Of a stretch of DNA of 64,000 nt, positions 15,812-24,495 are shown piece by piece. Each line of letters starts with the position of its first letter. Position 1 is the first letter of the stretch. The notes beneath the pieces were generated by a model. The model worked only from the letters and a program-made list of their open reading frames with translations. It ran no database searches and was not told the origin of the DNA. A program made the position numbers and the translations under genes. Origin of the DNA: Pseudoruegeria aquimaris (GTDB lineage Bacteria; Pseudomonadota; Alphaproteobacteria; Rhodobacterales; Rhodobacteraceae); contig NZ_FWFQ01000017.1 in assembly GCF_900172235.1 (NCBI RefSeq), forward strand, positions 1-64,000, given 5' to 3'.

Positions 15812-17260
15812 TCACTGGCCGCCGAGCTGGTTGAGCAGCTCGATGTTGATGAAGCTCTCGAACGTGATCCGCTCGGCAGGCGTCGGCGGCATGAACTCGA
15901 TGTCGAAGACCAGGTGGCCCGCCGCGATCTGGGTGGCCTCGTTCTTCGCCGGGTCGTAGCTGCACTTGCCGTCGATCAGCGCCCCGCGCCCGATCAGGGT
16001 GCGGATGAAGCTGTTCACGCTTTCGCGGATGTCGTCGATCAGCGCCTGGTTGATCGGGCGGTCGATGAACTGCAGCATCGACAGCTCGACACTTTCATGC
16101 AGCATGTCGGCCACCCGGCGGATCGGGATGAAGTTCTTGGGGTGGGTCACCGAGGGCCAGGCGGCCGAGCGGTTGCCCCAGACCCGCAGGCCCGAGCCGA
16201 ACGAGTTGAAGACCGTGACGATCCCGTTCTCGTTGAGCAGGTTCACGTCCGTGGTCGGGTCGTTGATCATGGCCGACAGGCGGCGCTCGACGCCCACGAT
16301 CCCCTTGATGTCGTGGTTCGACGGGCTGACCCAGTAGCCCTCGTCATTGTCCACCGCGCAGATCACGCCCGCCAGCCGCTGGCTGTAGGGCTCAAGCCGC
16401 TCGGTGTCGGTCGCCAGGTCATAGACCTTCAGGTGCGGATAGCACAGCACCATGCGCTCGCTCGACGTGTTGAAGTTGATCGACCCGTTCGGCCCGCGCC
16501 CGGCGATCGCCTCGGCCATGGTGGTGCCGATCGGCGCGTCGGCCAGGGCGATGGCGCGCAGCTTGCCCGCCATCACGTCAAGCTCGGCCGTGACCGAGGT
16601 GAGCGTGCCGTAGACCGGCGCGATCAGGATCTTCGGCCAGAAGCCCATCTCGGCATAGCAGTCGAGGAACGCCTGCATGCCGGTGCGGTTGCCCGACACA
16701 TCGACCGCGCCGATGATGTCCGAGGGCAGCACCTTCTCGGGATCGGCAAAGTCATAGGCGGCCTTGACCGTCTCGGCGGCCGAGATCGCGCCGCCGGGCA
16801 GGCGGGTGACGATACCGGTGGCCGGGTCGAGCGTGTAATCGGTGCCCGCGACATAGGTGGTCGTGGCGGTGGCATCGGTCAGGACCAGGCCGAACACGCC
16901 CTTGTGGCCAAGGTCGGCCGTCTCGTCCGCGCCGAAGGTCACGTCCTTCGCCGCCTGGGCGGTGACATGGGTCTCGGGGTCGAACACGTTGACCACCACG
17001 ACGATGCCGCGGCCCTGGTCGAAGATCGCGTCGAGCGCCTGGGGGATGGTGTAGCCCTCGATCTGGGTGCCGAAGTAGCGGGCGGCATCCCGGTCGGACT
17101 GGATCAGCACCGGCTTGTTGAGGCTGGCGAGCGCCCCGTCGACCTGGAAGATCGGCGCGGTGCCCACGAGGCCGACCACGGCGGTCTTCACGCCCCGGAT
17201 CGGGCGCGGCCCCTTGTCGATCTCGATGGTCTCGACGCCATGCAGGAAGTTGGCGGCCAT
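15812..17260 (-). CDS. Tail sheath protein (P2 gpFI-like)
   Basis: A 482-residue sheath protein. The N-terminus (FLHGVETIEIDKGPRPIRGV, then KTAVVGLVGTAP) is typical of phage sheaths. The C-terminal part has the conserved AAWPSVTHPKNFIPIRRVAD and LLNQLGG-like end. It forms the outer contractile tube of the tail. It abuts the small DUF2635-like gene and precedes the tube gene. Confidence 0.96.
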   Translation of the reverse strand: MAANFLHGVETIEIDKGPRPIRGVKTAVVGLVGTAPIFQVDGALASLNKPVLIQSDRDAARYFGTQIEGYTIPQALDAIFDQGRGIVVVVNVFDPETHVTAQAAKDVTFGADETADLGHKGVFGLVLTDATATTTYVAGTDYTLDPATGIVTRLPGGAISAAETVKAAYDFADPEKVLPSDIIGAVDVSGNRTGMQAFLDCYAEMGFWPKILIAPVYGTLTSVTAELDVMAGKLRAIALADAPIGTTMAEAIAGRGPNGSINFNTSSERMVLCYPHLKVYDLATDTERLEPYSQRLAGVICAVDNDEGYWVSPSNHDIKGIVGVERRLSAMINDPTTDVNLLNENGIVTVFNSFGSGLRVWGNRSAAWPSVTHPKNFIPIRRVADMLHESVELSMLQFIDRPINQALIDDIRESVNSFIRTLIGRGALIDGKCSYDPAKNEATQIAAGHLVFDIEFMPPTPAERITFESFINIELLNQLGGQ

Positions 17261-17521
17261 TTACTTTCCCTCCTTCTCGCCCGAGGCGGATGCCGGGCTT
17301 TCGGTTTTCGTCTTGGTGGTGGCGGCGGGTGCCGAGCTGCGGCTGGGCGCGGGCGCGGCCTTGGGGGCTGCGACCGGCGTCAGGTACTTCTGGGCCACGA
17401 GGGTCTTCACCCAGGCGTTTTCGGCCGGAAGCGTGACCTCCCGTCCGGGAAACAGGATCACGTCGGTGCCGTCATCCAGCGTGGCAGCGGACATCGGCCC
17501 GCTGTAAAGGTACTTAGCCAT
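17261..17521 (-). CDS. DUF2635-like small phage protein (Mu gp38-like)
   Basis: An 86-residue protein. The first 55 residues (VTLPAENAWVKTLVAQKYLT within) resemble the DUF2635 proteins found next to the sheath gene in Mu-like phages. The rest is an Ala/Ser/Lys-rich low-complexity tail. I chose the ATG at 17521, which overlaps the preceding stop by 8 bases. Function unknown; its fixed place beside the sheath gene suggests a structural or assembly role. Confidence 0.75.
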   Translation of the reverse strand: MAKYLYSGPMSAATLDDGTDVILFPGREVTLPAENAWVKTLVAQKYLTPVAAPKAAPAPSRSSAPAATTKTKTESPASASGEKEGK

Positions 17522-18002
17522 TGATGGTCTCCGTATCGGTGGTGCCGTAATCGTCGGCGGTGTTGACCCGCTTGAGCGCAGGCAGGTCTTCTTCCTCATG
17601 GCACTCGACCGTGGTGATCGTGTGCGTCATGGTCAGCACGTGGGTCCACACGCCCTGGTTCTGATCGATGAACTCGGCGCGCACCGGCATCAGCTTCGAG
17701 CAGCCCTCGGTGCGCCAGCCGGTCAGCAGCATGCGCACCGCGTCGAGCACGTCATAGGCCCCGACATGGGTGCGCAGGTTGCGCGTCAGGATCGAGATGT
17801 CCCACTCGATCTTGCGCTCCTGGACCACCAGCGACAGGTCGCGCGGCTTCGAGTAGACCTCGCGGCCATAGGCCACCAGCACCGCGCCGTTGGGGTGCGA
17901 CATCTTGAAGGCGTCGGGTTTGTCGGGGAAGGACGCCACCTGCAGCTTGTCGAGCGACCCGGCCAGCCGGGCGACGATGGCCTCTTCGATATCACGGATC
18001 AT
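17514..18002 (-). CDS. Mu gp37-like protein (DUF1834)
   Basis: A 162-residue protein with the gp37 pattern: MIRDIEEAIVARLAG at the start, then the conserved middle (GAVLVAYGREVYSKP, then RTHVGAYDVLDAVRMLLTGW). In Mu-like phages this family lies between the gpG virion morphogenesis gene and the sheath gene, and is thought to belong to the neck or tail terminator. It overlaps the end of the gpG gene (ATGA) and the DUF2635-like gene. Confidence 0.88.
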   Translation of the reverse strand: MIRDIEEAIVARLAGSLDKLQVASFPDKPDAFKMSHPNGAVLVAYGREVYSKPRDLSLVVQERKIEWDISILTRNLRTHVGAYDVLDAVRMLLTGWRTEGCSKLMPVRAEFIDQNQGVWTHVLTMTHTITTVECHEEEDLPALKRVNTADDYGTTDTETING

Positions 18003-18463
18003 GGGCGCATCCCTTCGGCCAGGTGGTCTGTCAGGATTTCCCCGATCATGCGGCGGTCATCGGCGCTCACGCCCAGGTAGGGGCGCGCGGGGATGGTGAC
18101 CTTGCGGCCGCGCCCGGCCTGTCCGCCCAGCTGGTGGATGCGGGCGTAGGTCCGGTTCGTGCCAACCGCCACCTGCAGCCGCCCGGCGGCATAGCTCAGC
18201 GACTGGTAAAGGTGGTTGCGGTCGCGCAGTTTCTTGGCGCTGGCCCCGCGCCGGAGCAGCGTGACCGGGGAATGCGCGGCCCATGCCTGGCCGTCCGGGC
18301 CGGTCTCGGCCTCGAAGCGATCCTCGGTCGATGCCTGCAGCGCCGAGCCGATCTCCTCGAAGACCGGCTGCAGCGTCATGCTGCGCTGGATCAGACGGGT
18401 GAGCGCCTCGCGGAACCCCTCGTCCTCGACACGGACGGTAACACTGACACCGCCCCCGGACAT
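17999..18463 (-). CDS. Phage virion morphogenesis protein (Mu gpG-like)
   Basis: A 154-residue protein of the gpG family. The middle has DGQAWAAHSPVTLLRRGAS and LYQSLSYAAGRLQVAVGTN, and the C-terminus the conserved IPARPYLGVSADD. It is needed for head-tail joining or tail completion in Mu and P2 (gpS). I chose the ATG at 18463, which shares one base with the stop of the gp36-like gene (TGATG) and fits the end of that frame; longer readings run into neighbouring genes. Confidence 0.9.
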   Translation of the reverse strand: MSGGGVSVTVRVEDEGFREALTRLIQRSMTLQPVFEEIGSALQASTEDRFEAETGPDGQAWAAHSPVTLLRRGASAKKLRDRNHLYQSLSYAAGRLQVAVGTNRTYARIHQLGGQAGRGRKVTIPARPYLGVSADDRRMIGEILTDHLAEGMRP

Positions 18464-18891
18464 CAGAAGCCTTTCAGCCGGTCGCGGCTGAACGTCCGCT
18501 CCGGTCCTGCGACAAGGGTCGGGCCGCCCGCCGGATCGACGGTCTGGCCCGCCTGGTTGAGCCCGAGATTGATGTCGCCATTGGCCACGGCGCGCAGATA
18601 CTTGATCGCGTCCTCGTAGCGCTGGCGCTGGTCTTCCATCACGTCGATCTGGCGCAGCGACAGCAGCCGGTACATCGCGATGTTGCAGGCCAGGATGCGC
18701 AGCGAGCGCGGCGGCGACTGAAGGGGCAGCCGGTAGCGCCCCTCCAGGTAGCCATCGATCTCGTCCGAGGCATCCTCCAGGGCACGATCGAGCGCCGCCA
18801 CCTTGATCGTGAGGATCTCGGGGTCGGTGACCTCCACGAGCTGCTGCTCGGAGAAGCGGTCGATCATGTCCTGGGATGTGGCGTAAGCCAT
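18463..18891 (-). CDS. Mu gp36-like protein (DUF1320)
   Basis: A 142-residue protein with the DUF1320 pattern: MAYATSQDMIDRFSEQQLVE, then DRALEDASDEIDGYLEGRY, then the YRLLSLRQ segment. This family is part of the head-completion set of Mu-like phages, lying after the major head protein. It is probably a head-tail connector similar to gp6-type adaptors. The short C-terminal Pro- and Gly-rich tail is poorly conserved. Confidence 0.9.
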   Translation of the reverse strand: MAYATSQDMIDRFSEQQLVEVTDPEILTIKVAALDRALEDASDEIDGYLEGRYRLPLQSPPRSLRILACNIAMYRLLSLRQIDVMEDQRQRYEDAIKYLRAVANGDINLGLNQAGQTVDPAGGPTLVAGPERTFSRDRLKGF

Positions 18892-18897
18892 GGGTCA

Positions 18898-19155
18898 TCA
18901 AGCCTTCGGTTCGGACTTCGTCTCGGTCTTGGCCCCGCCGCGCGCGGCGGCGGCGGGCTTGGCGGGCTCGGCTGCATCGGGATCGTCGATCTCGACCTCG
19001 ACCACCACGAGGGCGGGCTCGGCCTTGAGCTGGGCGATCTGCGCCTTGGACAGGCTGGCCAGCGGGTGATCGACGGGCGAAGCGCCGTGCTCGATCCCGG
19101 CGCGACGGAAGCCGTCGCGGCGGGCGGTGATGCGCAGCGCGGGGATCTTTGCCAT
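18898..19155 (-). CDS. Mu-like FluMu N-domain protein (gp35-like)
   Basis: An 85-residue protein. The N-terminal part (RITARRDGFRRAGIEHG, then LSKAQIAQLKAEPALVVVEV) resembles the FluMu N-terminal domain of small Mu-like phage head proteins, in which a short sequence precedes an acidic and Ala/Lys-rich tail. The ATG at 19155 has AGGAG at good spacing. It is followed within 6 bp by the gp36-like gene. It is probably a minor head protein; no enzymatic motif is visible. Confidence 0.75.
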   Translation of the reverse strand: MAKIPALRITARRDGFRRAGIEHGASPVDHPLASLSKAQIAQLKAEPALVVVEVEIDDPDAAEPAKPAAAARGGAKTETKSEPKA

Positions 19156-19166
19156 GGTGCCTCTCC

Positions 19167-20057
19167 TTACAGCCATTCGCAGACGAGCAGCTCGGCGGTG
19201 CCCCGGTAGACGTTGGTCGCCCCGGTCGCATCGCGCTCGGCGTTCAGAAGCTCCAGCCCGGCCTCTTCCAGCGCGGGCGGCACCACCAAGAGGCGCGGGC
19301 GCAGGCCCAGCGGGCGGCCATAGTCGCCCTTCATGCCCATCAGCGCGGTGCGCGCGGCCTTGTAGTTGGTCTTGTCCAGCGGCTGCTTGCTGCCATAGGC
19401 GAACTGCCAGAAGCCGAAGCCCACGTTCGAGCGGCCGTCGACGCCGTAGCGGAAGGACTTGCGCATGAAGACGTTCTCGTCCTCCTCGCGATCCTGGCGC
19501 ACGAAGTTGTAGTCCTTGCGCACCTGGTAGAGGATCGGCTTGAGCGCGCGGCTGTCGTCGATCAGGAACCAGGCATCGCCCGAGCCGCCGCCGGTGTTGG
19601 ACACCGAGGTGACCTTGCCGTCCTCGTCGAGCACCGGGTGATCGGTGTCGAAGAAATACTGGCCATCGTAGCAGGCGGTCGAGAAGCCCTGACCCAGCAG
19701 GCTGAAGACCAGCTGGTTCGGATGCGCCGCCGTCGAGCGGCCCATTTCCTCGAAGAGCGGCGAATAGACGCCATAGGTGTCGTCCTCGATGTCGTCGCGG
19801 CTGACCTCGATCGTGCTTTCCCAGGACTTGTTCTTGATCGAGTAGTCATGCGCCTCGATCGACTTGATGACGCGGTCCCCGATCCACTCGCGCAAGTTGG
19901 GCGTCTGGCCGAGCCAGGCGTATTTTTCCTCGCGGGTGGTGGACGGAACGCGCGTGGCAACGCGGCTCCACTGCGGGTCCGCCTGGCCGAGGCCGCGCTG
20001 GAAGGCGGCGCTGTAGCCCGTGAACAGGCGGTCAAGATTGGCCTGATTGATGATCAT
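19167..20057 (-). CDS. Major head protein (Mu gpT-like)
   Basis: A 296-residue major capsid protein of the Mu gpT family. Typical features are the N-terminal FTGYSAAFQRGLGQADPQWS, the LGQTPNLREWIGDRVI segment and the central IEVSRDDIEDDTYGVYSPLF. It forms the capsid shell. It follows the decoration-like gene and the protease/scaffold gene, as in Mu (I-Z-T). The length matches the family. Confidence 0.95.
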   Translation of the reverse strand: MIINQANLDRLFTGYSAAFQRGLGQADPQWSRVATRVPSTTREEKYAWLGQTPNLREWIGDRVIKSIEAHDYSIKNKSWESTIEVSRDDIEDDTYGVYSPLFEEMGRSTAAHPNQLVFSLLGQGFSTACYDGQYFFDTDHPVLDEDGKVTSVSNTGGGSGDAWFLIDDSRALKPILYQVRKDYNFVRQDREEDENVFMRKSFRYGVDGRSNVGFGFWQFAYGSKQPLDKTNYKAARTALMGMKGDYGRPLGLRPRLLVVPPALEEAGLELLNAERDATGATNVYRGTAELLVCEWL

Positions 20058-20068
20058 GTGTAGCCTCC

Positions 20069-20476
20069 TTAGCCGATCGAAACCCAGACGCCGTGTGCAT
20101 CGACGTCCATGATGCGCCCGGCTTTCGAGCGCGAAGCGGTGCCATCGGTCTTGGCAACCGTCTGGTCATCCACGATCCAGGCATCTGCGCCGACATCGGC
20201 CAAGGTGATCTCGTCGGCCCCGGCGGAATTGGCGAAACGGAACACGCCGGTGCGCACCGGCACAGTCACGTCGCCCGCGCTGCCGCCGCTGTTGTCGGCA
20301 TGGGCATCGGCCCGGCCGACCGCGACCAGCCCGATACCGGTGGCACCGGGCTTGGCGACACCGGCATCGAGCACCACCAGCGAGCCCGCGAAGATGCGGG
20401 TCGCGGCGGCCACCGGGAACTGGAAGTCCTTGCCCGAGCGTTCGGGCGTGTTGCGATCCTTGGTCAGCGCGGCCAT
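20069..20476 (-). CDS. Capsid decoration (cement) protein
   Basis: A 135-residue beta-rich protein with the DUF2190 / capsid cement pattern: an opening ALTKDRNTPERSGK, then VAAATRIFAGSLVVLDAG, and a conserved GLVAVGRADA segment. Such proteins bind the outside of the head at three-fold positions and stabilise it. It lies between the protease/scaffold gene and the major head gene. Its ATG overlaps the end of the protease frame by one base. Confidence 0.82.
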   Translation of the reverse strand: MAALTKDRNTPERSGKDFQFPVAAATRIFAGSLVVLDAGVAKPGATGIGLVAVGRADAHADNSGGSAGDVTVPVRTGVFRFANSAGADEITLADVGADAWIVDDQTVAKTDGTASRSKAGRIMDVDAHGVWVSIG

Positions 20477-21051
20477 CAGACAGCCTCCTTCTTGCGCATG
20501 GCGGTGAACTCTTCAGGCGTCAGGCCCATCGCGGAGCAGACCGCCAAGTCGTCGGCATCGAGGGTGCCGTTGTCGGTCTCGACCTTGGCCCCCGGCTTCG
20601 CGCCGGGCATCAGGATCGCGGGCTGGCCTTCGAGGAACTTGGCAAAGCCCTCGGGGTCCTTGGCGTGATAGGCCACGGCCCAGTCGCGGTTCGCGGGCGG
20701 CACCTTGCCGCTCTTGATTGCCTGGTCGACCACGCCAGCGGCGCGCTCGTCCATCAGCGTCTTGACCTGCGCCTGCAGGCTGGTGACCACCTCGATCGGG
20801 GCGAACTTGTTGGGATCGGGCGCGCCCGCATCCTTCTTGCCCAGGGCGGTGACGGCCGCCTGGACGGCGGTCGCGGTCGCGGCGGGATCCTCGGCGGGCT
20901 CGACACCCGCCGCCTGGGCCATGGCCGCGATGGCGTTGGCGGCGGCATCGGCGCTGGTGGCCAGCGCGGTCACGCCCGACACCACGGCCGCGCGATCACT
21001 GTCCTTGGGCAGGCCGAGGGCGGCCGCCAGTTCTGCAAGAAGCTCTTCCAT
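20476..21051 (-). CDS. Scaffold protein from internal start (Mu gpZ-like)
   Basis: Inside the protease gene the frame has an ATG at 21051 preceded by AAGGAG with 5 nt spacing, stronger than most starts in the operon. The product would be the 191-residue C-terminal part (MEELLAELAAALG at its start), helical and acidic, the form expected of a scaffold. Mu makes its scaffold gpZ from an in-frame start within gene I in the same way. The internal start is inferred from this site and from Mu. Confidence 0.68.
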   Translation of the reverse strand: MEELLAELAAALGLPKDSDRAAVVSGVTALATSADAAANAIAAMAQAAGVEPAEDPAATATAVQAAVTALGKKDAGAPDPNKFAPIEVVTSLQAQVKTLMDERAAGVVDQAIKSGKVPPANRDWAVAYHAKDPEGFAKFLEGQPAILMPGAKPGAKVETDNGTLDADDLAVCSAMGLTPEEFTAMRKKEAV

Positions 21052-21537
21052 GTCATCTCCTTCGGACTGGAGCTTGGGTTCCTGAGCGGCAAGCGCCGTC
21101 AGATGAAGGTTGGGATTGTTGGTGAGGCCCGCGCGCAGGACGGCCTTGACCTCGCCCTTGCGGGTGTGAAGGAAGACCGGCGAGATGTAGCGATACTCGC
21201 GCGCGGCCACGGCCGCCGCACCCTTGTCGGTCCACTGGACCTTGCCCCAGATGCCATCGGCGCGCGCCTCAAGCGCGACGATCCATCCGGCGGCGGGCGC
21301 GGTGCCCCCCACATTCTTGACCGCCGACAGATCGGTCTGGTGGTCGTAGTCGATCACGCAGTCGAGGCCGTCGCGGGTCGATGCCGCGATCACCGCCTCG
21401 GCATCCTGCAGCACATACGGACCCCGACCATCCCGCCCGGCGAACTGCCCGGCAGGGATCAGATGCACCCATTCCGGGGCCCGCCCCGAAGCGCTCCCCG
21501 TCAAAGGGGCGGCATGGGTTGCCAGCATCAAGGTCAT
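20476..21537 (-). CDS. Head maturation protease with C-terminal scaffold (Mu gpI-like)
   Basis: A 353-residue protein of the Mu gpI family. The N-terminal half is the protease, with VIDYDHQTDLSAVKN containing the conserved DYDHQ and the REYRYISPVFL segment. The C-terminal half is Ala-rich and helical like a scaffold, ending LTPEEFTAMRKKEAV. The protease cleaves the scaffold and itself during head maturation. It is the first gene after a 296-bp gap that holds a late-promoter-type palindrome (21624-21643). An internal start makes the scaffold alone (see the next entry). Confidence 0.93.
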   Translation of the reverse strand: MTLMLATHAAPLTGSASGRAPEWVHLIPAGQFAGRDGRGPYVLQDAEAVIAASTRDGLDCVIDYDHQTDLSAVKNVGGTAPAAGWIVALEARADGIWGKVQWTDKGAAAVAAREYRYISPVFLHTRKGEVKAVLRAGLTNNPNLHLTALAAQEPKLQSEGDDMEELLAELAAALGLPKDSDRAAVVSGVTALATSADAAANAIAAMAQAAGVEPAEDPAATATAVQAAVTALGKKDAGAPDPNKFAPIEVVTSLQAQVKTLMDERAAGVVDQAIKSGKVPPANRDWAVAYHAKDPEGFAKFLEGQPAILMPGAKPGAKVETDNGTLDADDLAVCSAMGLTPEEFTAMRKKEAV

Positions 21538-21623
21538 CGGTGGTTCTTGCCCTTTTTCGTGACGATCCGGCTTGATTGCCGACCGCTCTTGGGCAAGCTT
21601 TAAGGATGCAGGCGGATGGTCAC

Positions 21624-21643
21624 ACCCGGACAGATGTCCCCCG
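21624..21643. promoter_or_regulatory. Late-promoter activator site, copy 2 (upstream of protease/head block)
   Basis: ACCCGGACA-GA-TGTCC keeps the left 9-bp arm and the first five bases of the right arm of the 8463-8482 palindrome; the outer part of the right arm differs. It lies 86 bp upstream of the protease ATG. The conserved half is the one nearer the - strand promoter. This is the position of Mu promoter P-I. Confidence 0.6.
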
Positions 21644-21714
21644 CAACCGGACCCGGCGCGGCGCGGGTTGCGGATAGACCCTGCCCCCTTAGATCACGGA
21701 TCGCCATAGACCCC

Positions 21715-21743
21715 CCTTAAACGCATTTAAGGCGCGTTTAAGG
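21715..21743. repeat. Inverted repeat CCTTAAACGC/GCGTTTAAGG
   Basis: Ten-base arms around a 9-base centre that itself contains TTTAAGG. The motif TTTAAAC(G) also occurs at both prophage ends (526-534, 38969-38993, 39093-39100). It could be a weak terminator after the gpF-like gene, a protein site, or a counterpart of the central gyrase site of Mu; none of these is shown by the sequence alone. Confidence 0.5.
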
Positions 21744-21833
21744 ACTTCGGACGCCCGGAGGGTGCGGACAGGACAGGAGGCCGCTCCACGGCGCTCTGAG
21801 CGCGCTCTGGGGCCATATGGGGTTTTGCGCCCC

Positions 21834-22934
21834 TCACGGGCGCGCCGGACGCATGTCGCGGATCTCGACGCGGCCGTCGCGGGCCTCGACCTCAAGGACA
21901 TATCCCGCGCCCTCGATCGTGGCCCCGGCCTGCGATGTCGTGACCGCGCCCGCGTCGATCGCCGCCTGGGCGCGCCGCCAGTCCTCGGCCGTGAGCGTGC
22001 CCGCCAGGCGCTGCGCCGTCTCGGGCGGAAGCGTCACCGTCTCCAGGCTGCCGCCCAGGCGCTGCCCGCCGGTCGCCACGGGATAGCCCGCGCGCCCCGC
22101 GCCGGGCGAGCGCAGGAAGCTGTCGAAGGCCGGGCTGCGGACCAGGCTGGCGATGGTCTCGCGCGCCAGATCGGGCGATGCAGCATCGAGCTTGGCGGCC
22201 GTGGTCGCGCGCAGGTGGTCCATGTTGGACCGGCCCACGTTGTAATCGAACCCCGGATCCACGCCACCCGGCACCTGGCGCACCTCGCCGGTGCGCCGGT
22301 TCACCCAGGTGCGGGCGGGCGCACTGGGCGGATCGGAAGGTGCCAGGCCGCGCCGGGCGATGTCGCGATCCGAGAGCTGCTGGACCGTGCAGCGGCAGTT
22401 CCAGCCATTGGGCGGCGCATGCTGGTTCCACCACGGGTCATCCCAGCGCAGCACCGTGTCGTGCCAGCGCCGGTGCTGGTCGCGCGTCCGGTCATCGAGC
22501 ACCGCGACATAGCGCAGCCAGGGCCGCCGCTCGGCCACCTGCTCGATGCGTTCCCAGCGACCGGCGGCATAGGCCATGCGCAGGTTCGTGTCGTAGATGA
22601 TGCGCAGGCGGCGGGGCGAGCCCAGCTGCACATCGCGGGTCTCGCCGGTCAGCGGGTCGGTCATCGCCTGCCGCCCCCACCACCCGCGCTCCTGGAGGAG
22701 CGGCGTGAGGCGGCGCTCGAACTCGCGCAGGGTGATCCCCTCGGAGATCGCGGCATCGACGGCGCGCCGGATATCGGTGAGCAGATCGAGGCAGGCAACC
22801 TTGGCCACGGTGAAGGCGCGCGAATGCTCGTCGCGCTGCATGTCACGCCAGTCGAAGGTCAGCTCGTAGCCCTTGCGGCGGAACGCCTCGACCGCTTCCT
22901 CGGGGGCCAGCGCCGTGAGGTCAATCCCCGCCAA
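21834..22934 (-). CDS. Head morphogenesis protein (Mu gpF/gp30, SPP1 gp7 family)
   Basis: A 366-residue protein. The N-terminal half is helical; the central part carries the family signature IIYDTNLRMAYAAGRWERI, then YVAVLDDRTRDQHRRWHDT and the Cys-containing NGWNCRCTVQQLSDRD. The family is a minor head protein that acts in head assembly or DNA ejection. It overlaps the end of the portal gene by 14 bases. The last 60 residues, after a gap, form a beta-rich segment. Confidence 0.93.
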   Translation of the reverse strand: MAGIDLTALAPEEAVEAFRRKGYELTFDWRDMQRDEHSRAFTVAKVACLDLLTDIRRAVDAAISEGITLREFERRLTPLLQERGWWGRQAMTDPLTGETRDVQLGSPRRLRIIYDTNLRMAYAAGRWERIEQVAERRPWLRYVAVLDDRTRDQHRRWHDTVLRWDDPWWNQHAPPNGWNCRCTVQQLSDRDIARRGLAPSDPPSAPARTWVNRRTGEVRQVPGGVDPGFDYNVGRSNMDHLRATTAAKLDAASPDLARETIASLVRSPAFDSFLRSPGAGRAGYPVATGGQRLGGSLETVTLPPETAQRLAGTLTAEDWRRAQAAIDAGAVTTSQAGATIEGAGYVLEVEARDGRVEIRDMRPARP

Positions 22935-24495
22935 TGTCCGCCTCCACCTGGCCTGCCAGCCGCGCGCTGAAGCTGCCGCGCAGAAGCATCTCCTCCAGCG
23001 CGGCCGTGTCCATCTCCGCGATGATCGTGGCCAGCCGGCCGCGGAGCTCTTCCAGGCTGCCCGCCTCGTCCATCAGCCGCCGGATCGGGTCGACCATCGG
23101 ATCGACCACTTCGCGCCAGTCGTCGGCCATGTCGTCGGCCAGGGCGTCGAGCGCATCGGGGGCGGCCGCATGGCAGCTGCATCCGGGCGCATGGCCATGT
23201 GCCTGCAGCGCGGGCGGCGGTGCGGCGGGCGGCGGCGCGGCATCGGCGGCACCCATCGGCCGCAAGACCTCGCCATCCTCGTCGGGATCGGGCAGGCCCA
23301 TGCGGTCGCGCACCACGCTCTGCTCCACCTTCAGCCCCCGGTCGACCAGGAGTCCGAGCGCCTCGGCAAACTGCTTGGTGTCGATCGCCACGGGCAGGCC
23401 GATCGAGATCCGGGGATAGCGCTTCTGCGGCCCCCGGTTGAGGTCGATCAGCGGACGGACGATGTCGCGGTTGAGCGCGCTGGCCAGCTGGCGGGCATCG
23501 GCGCGCATGATGTCGCGGCGCACATCGTCATGGACGCGCGCGGCCGCCAGCGATCCACCCGAGACCTCGGTGGTGAGCGTCTGGCCCAGCACCGCTTTCG
23601 ACACCTGCTTGTCGAGCCAGTTGGCCAGCTTCTCGTAGATGTCGGTGCCGGTGCCGCCGCCGGACTTCGCGGCTTCCACGAACTCGATCATCATGTTCGA
23701 CGGGATGATCGCGGCCGCGTCCGACCCGATATTGGCCACCGCGCGCAGCAACACCTCCTTGTCGGCCTCGGTCGCGCCGCTGTGGTACTTGCCCACGCGC
23801 AGCGGCTGGCCATGGACCTCGATATAGGTGATCCAGTCCTTCAGGTCGTAGTTCTTGAAGAGATACGCCCAGGCGGCGGCGCGCGCCAGCCCGCCCCGGA
23901 TCGGCAGACCCGACTTGGCGGCGGCGAAATGCGTCACATACTTGAAGGGCCACAGATCCTCGGCCCCCGACAGGCCCTTGAGGTAGAGCGTCTCGCCGTC
24001 TTCCCGGTCGAACTCGAACCAGCGCTGGTCGCGGCGCTTGAGGCGGGCAGGCCACCATTGCCGCTCGGACATGTCCCAGATGATTTCGGTGACCGAGAAG
24101 CCCTTGCCGATCGCGTCGAGGATGTCGAAGACCTCGTCCTCCAGCTCCTCGCGCCGCAGCCAGTCGCGGATCAGGTCCGCGTTCTCGATGTCGGCCGCCT
24201 CGTCCGAGGCGCTCTCGACGGTGATCTCCAGCTGCGCCACCGCGCGCTTGCGGGTGCCCAGCACCGACAGATAGTGGAGGTCCTTCTCCTCCATCTCCTC
24301 GGCCAGCTCCAGGTAGGCGGTGGCGTCCCCCTGTTCGGCCATGCGCAAGAGCCGCGTGAGCTTGGCGGGCGTGAGCCCCTGAGCCGGGTGCCCCGACAGG
24401 ATCGAGCGCACCCCCGAGAGCGTCGGCTCGGCCTGCTCCTGCCGCAGGCGCGTCAGATCCACCGGCCGACCATACTGATCCAGAAGCCTGGCCAT
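22921..24495 (-). CDS. Portal protein (Mu gp29-like, DUF935)
   Basis: A 524-residue protein of the Mu gp29 portal family. Conserved segments are ARLLDQYGRPVD at the start, EMEEKDLHYLSVLGTRKRAV, then GFSVTEIIWD and DKQVSKAVLGQTLTTE. It forms the portal ring through which DNA enters and leaves the head. I chose the ATG at 24495, which shares a base with the terminase stop (TAATG); a GTG at 24501 is an alternative. The C-terminal region has a Pro/Ala linker and a His-Cys cluster (HGHAPGCSCHAA). Confidence 0.93.
   Translation of the reverse strand: MARLLDQYGRPVDLTRLRQEQAEPTLSGVRSILSGHPAQGLTPAKLTRLLRMAEQGDATAYLELAEEMEEKDLHYLSVLGTRKRAVAQLEITVESASDEAADIENADLIRDWLRREELEDEVFDILDAIGKGFSVTEIIWDMSERQWWPARLKRRDQRWFEFDREDGETLYLKGLSGAEDLWPFKYVTHFAAAKSGLPIRGGLARAAAWAYLFKNYDLKDWITYIEVHGQPLRVGKYHSGATEADKEVLLRAVANIGSDAAAIIPSNMMIEFVEAAKSGGGTGTDIYEKLANWLDKQVSKAVLGQTLTTEVSGGSLAAARVHDDVRRDIMRADARQLASALNRDIVRPLIDLNRGPQKRYPRISIGLPVAIDTKQFAEALGLLVDRGLKVEQSVVRDRMGLPDPDEDGEVLRPMGAADAAPPPAAPPPALQAHGHAPGCSCHAAAPDALDALADDMADDWREVVDPMVDPIRRLMDEAGSLEELRGRLATIIAEMDTAALEEMLLRGSFSARLAGQVEADIGGD

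Larger units (their letters stand above)
21538..21833. other. Intergenic gap between head morphogenesis and protease genes
   Basis: No gene is seen in these 296 bp. They contain a late-promoter-type palindrome (21624-21643), which probably drives the protease/head block on the - strand, and a TTTAAA-rich inverted repeat (21715-21743) that may terminate upstream transcription or mark a special DNA site near the centre of the prophage. Confidence 0.6.
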
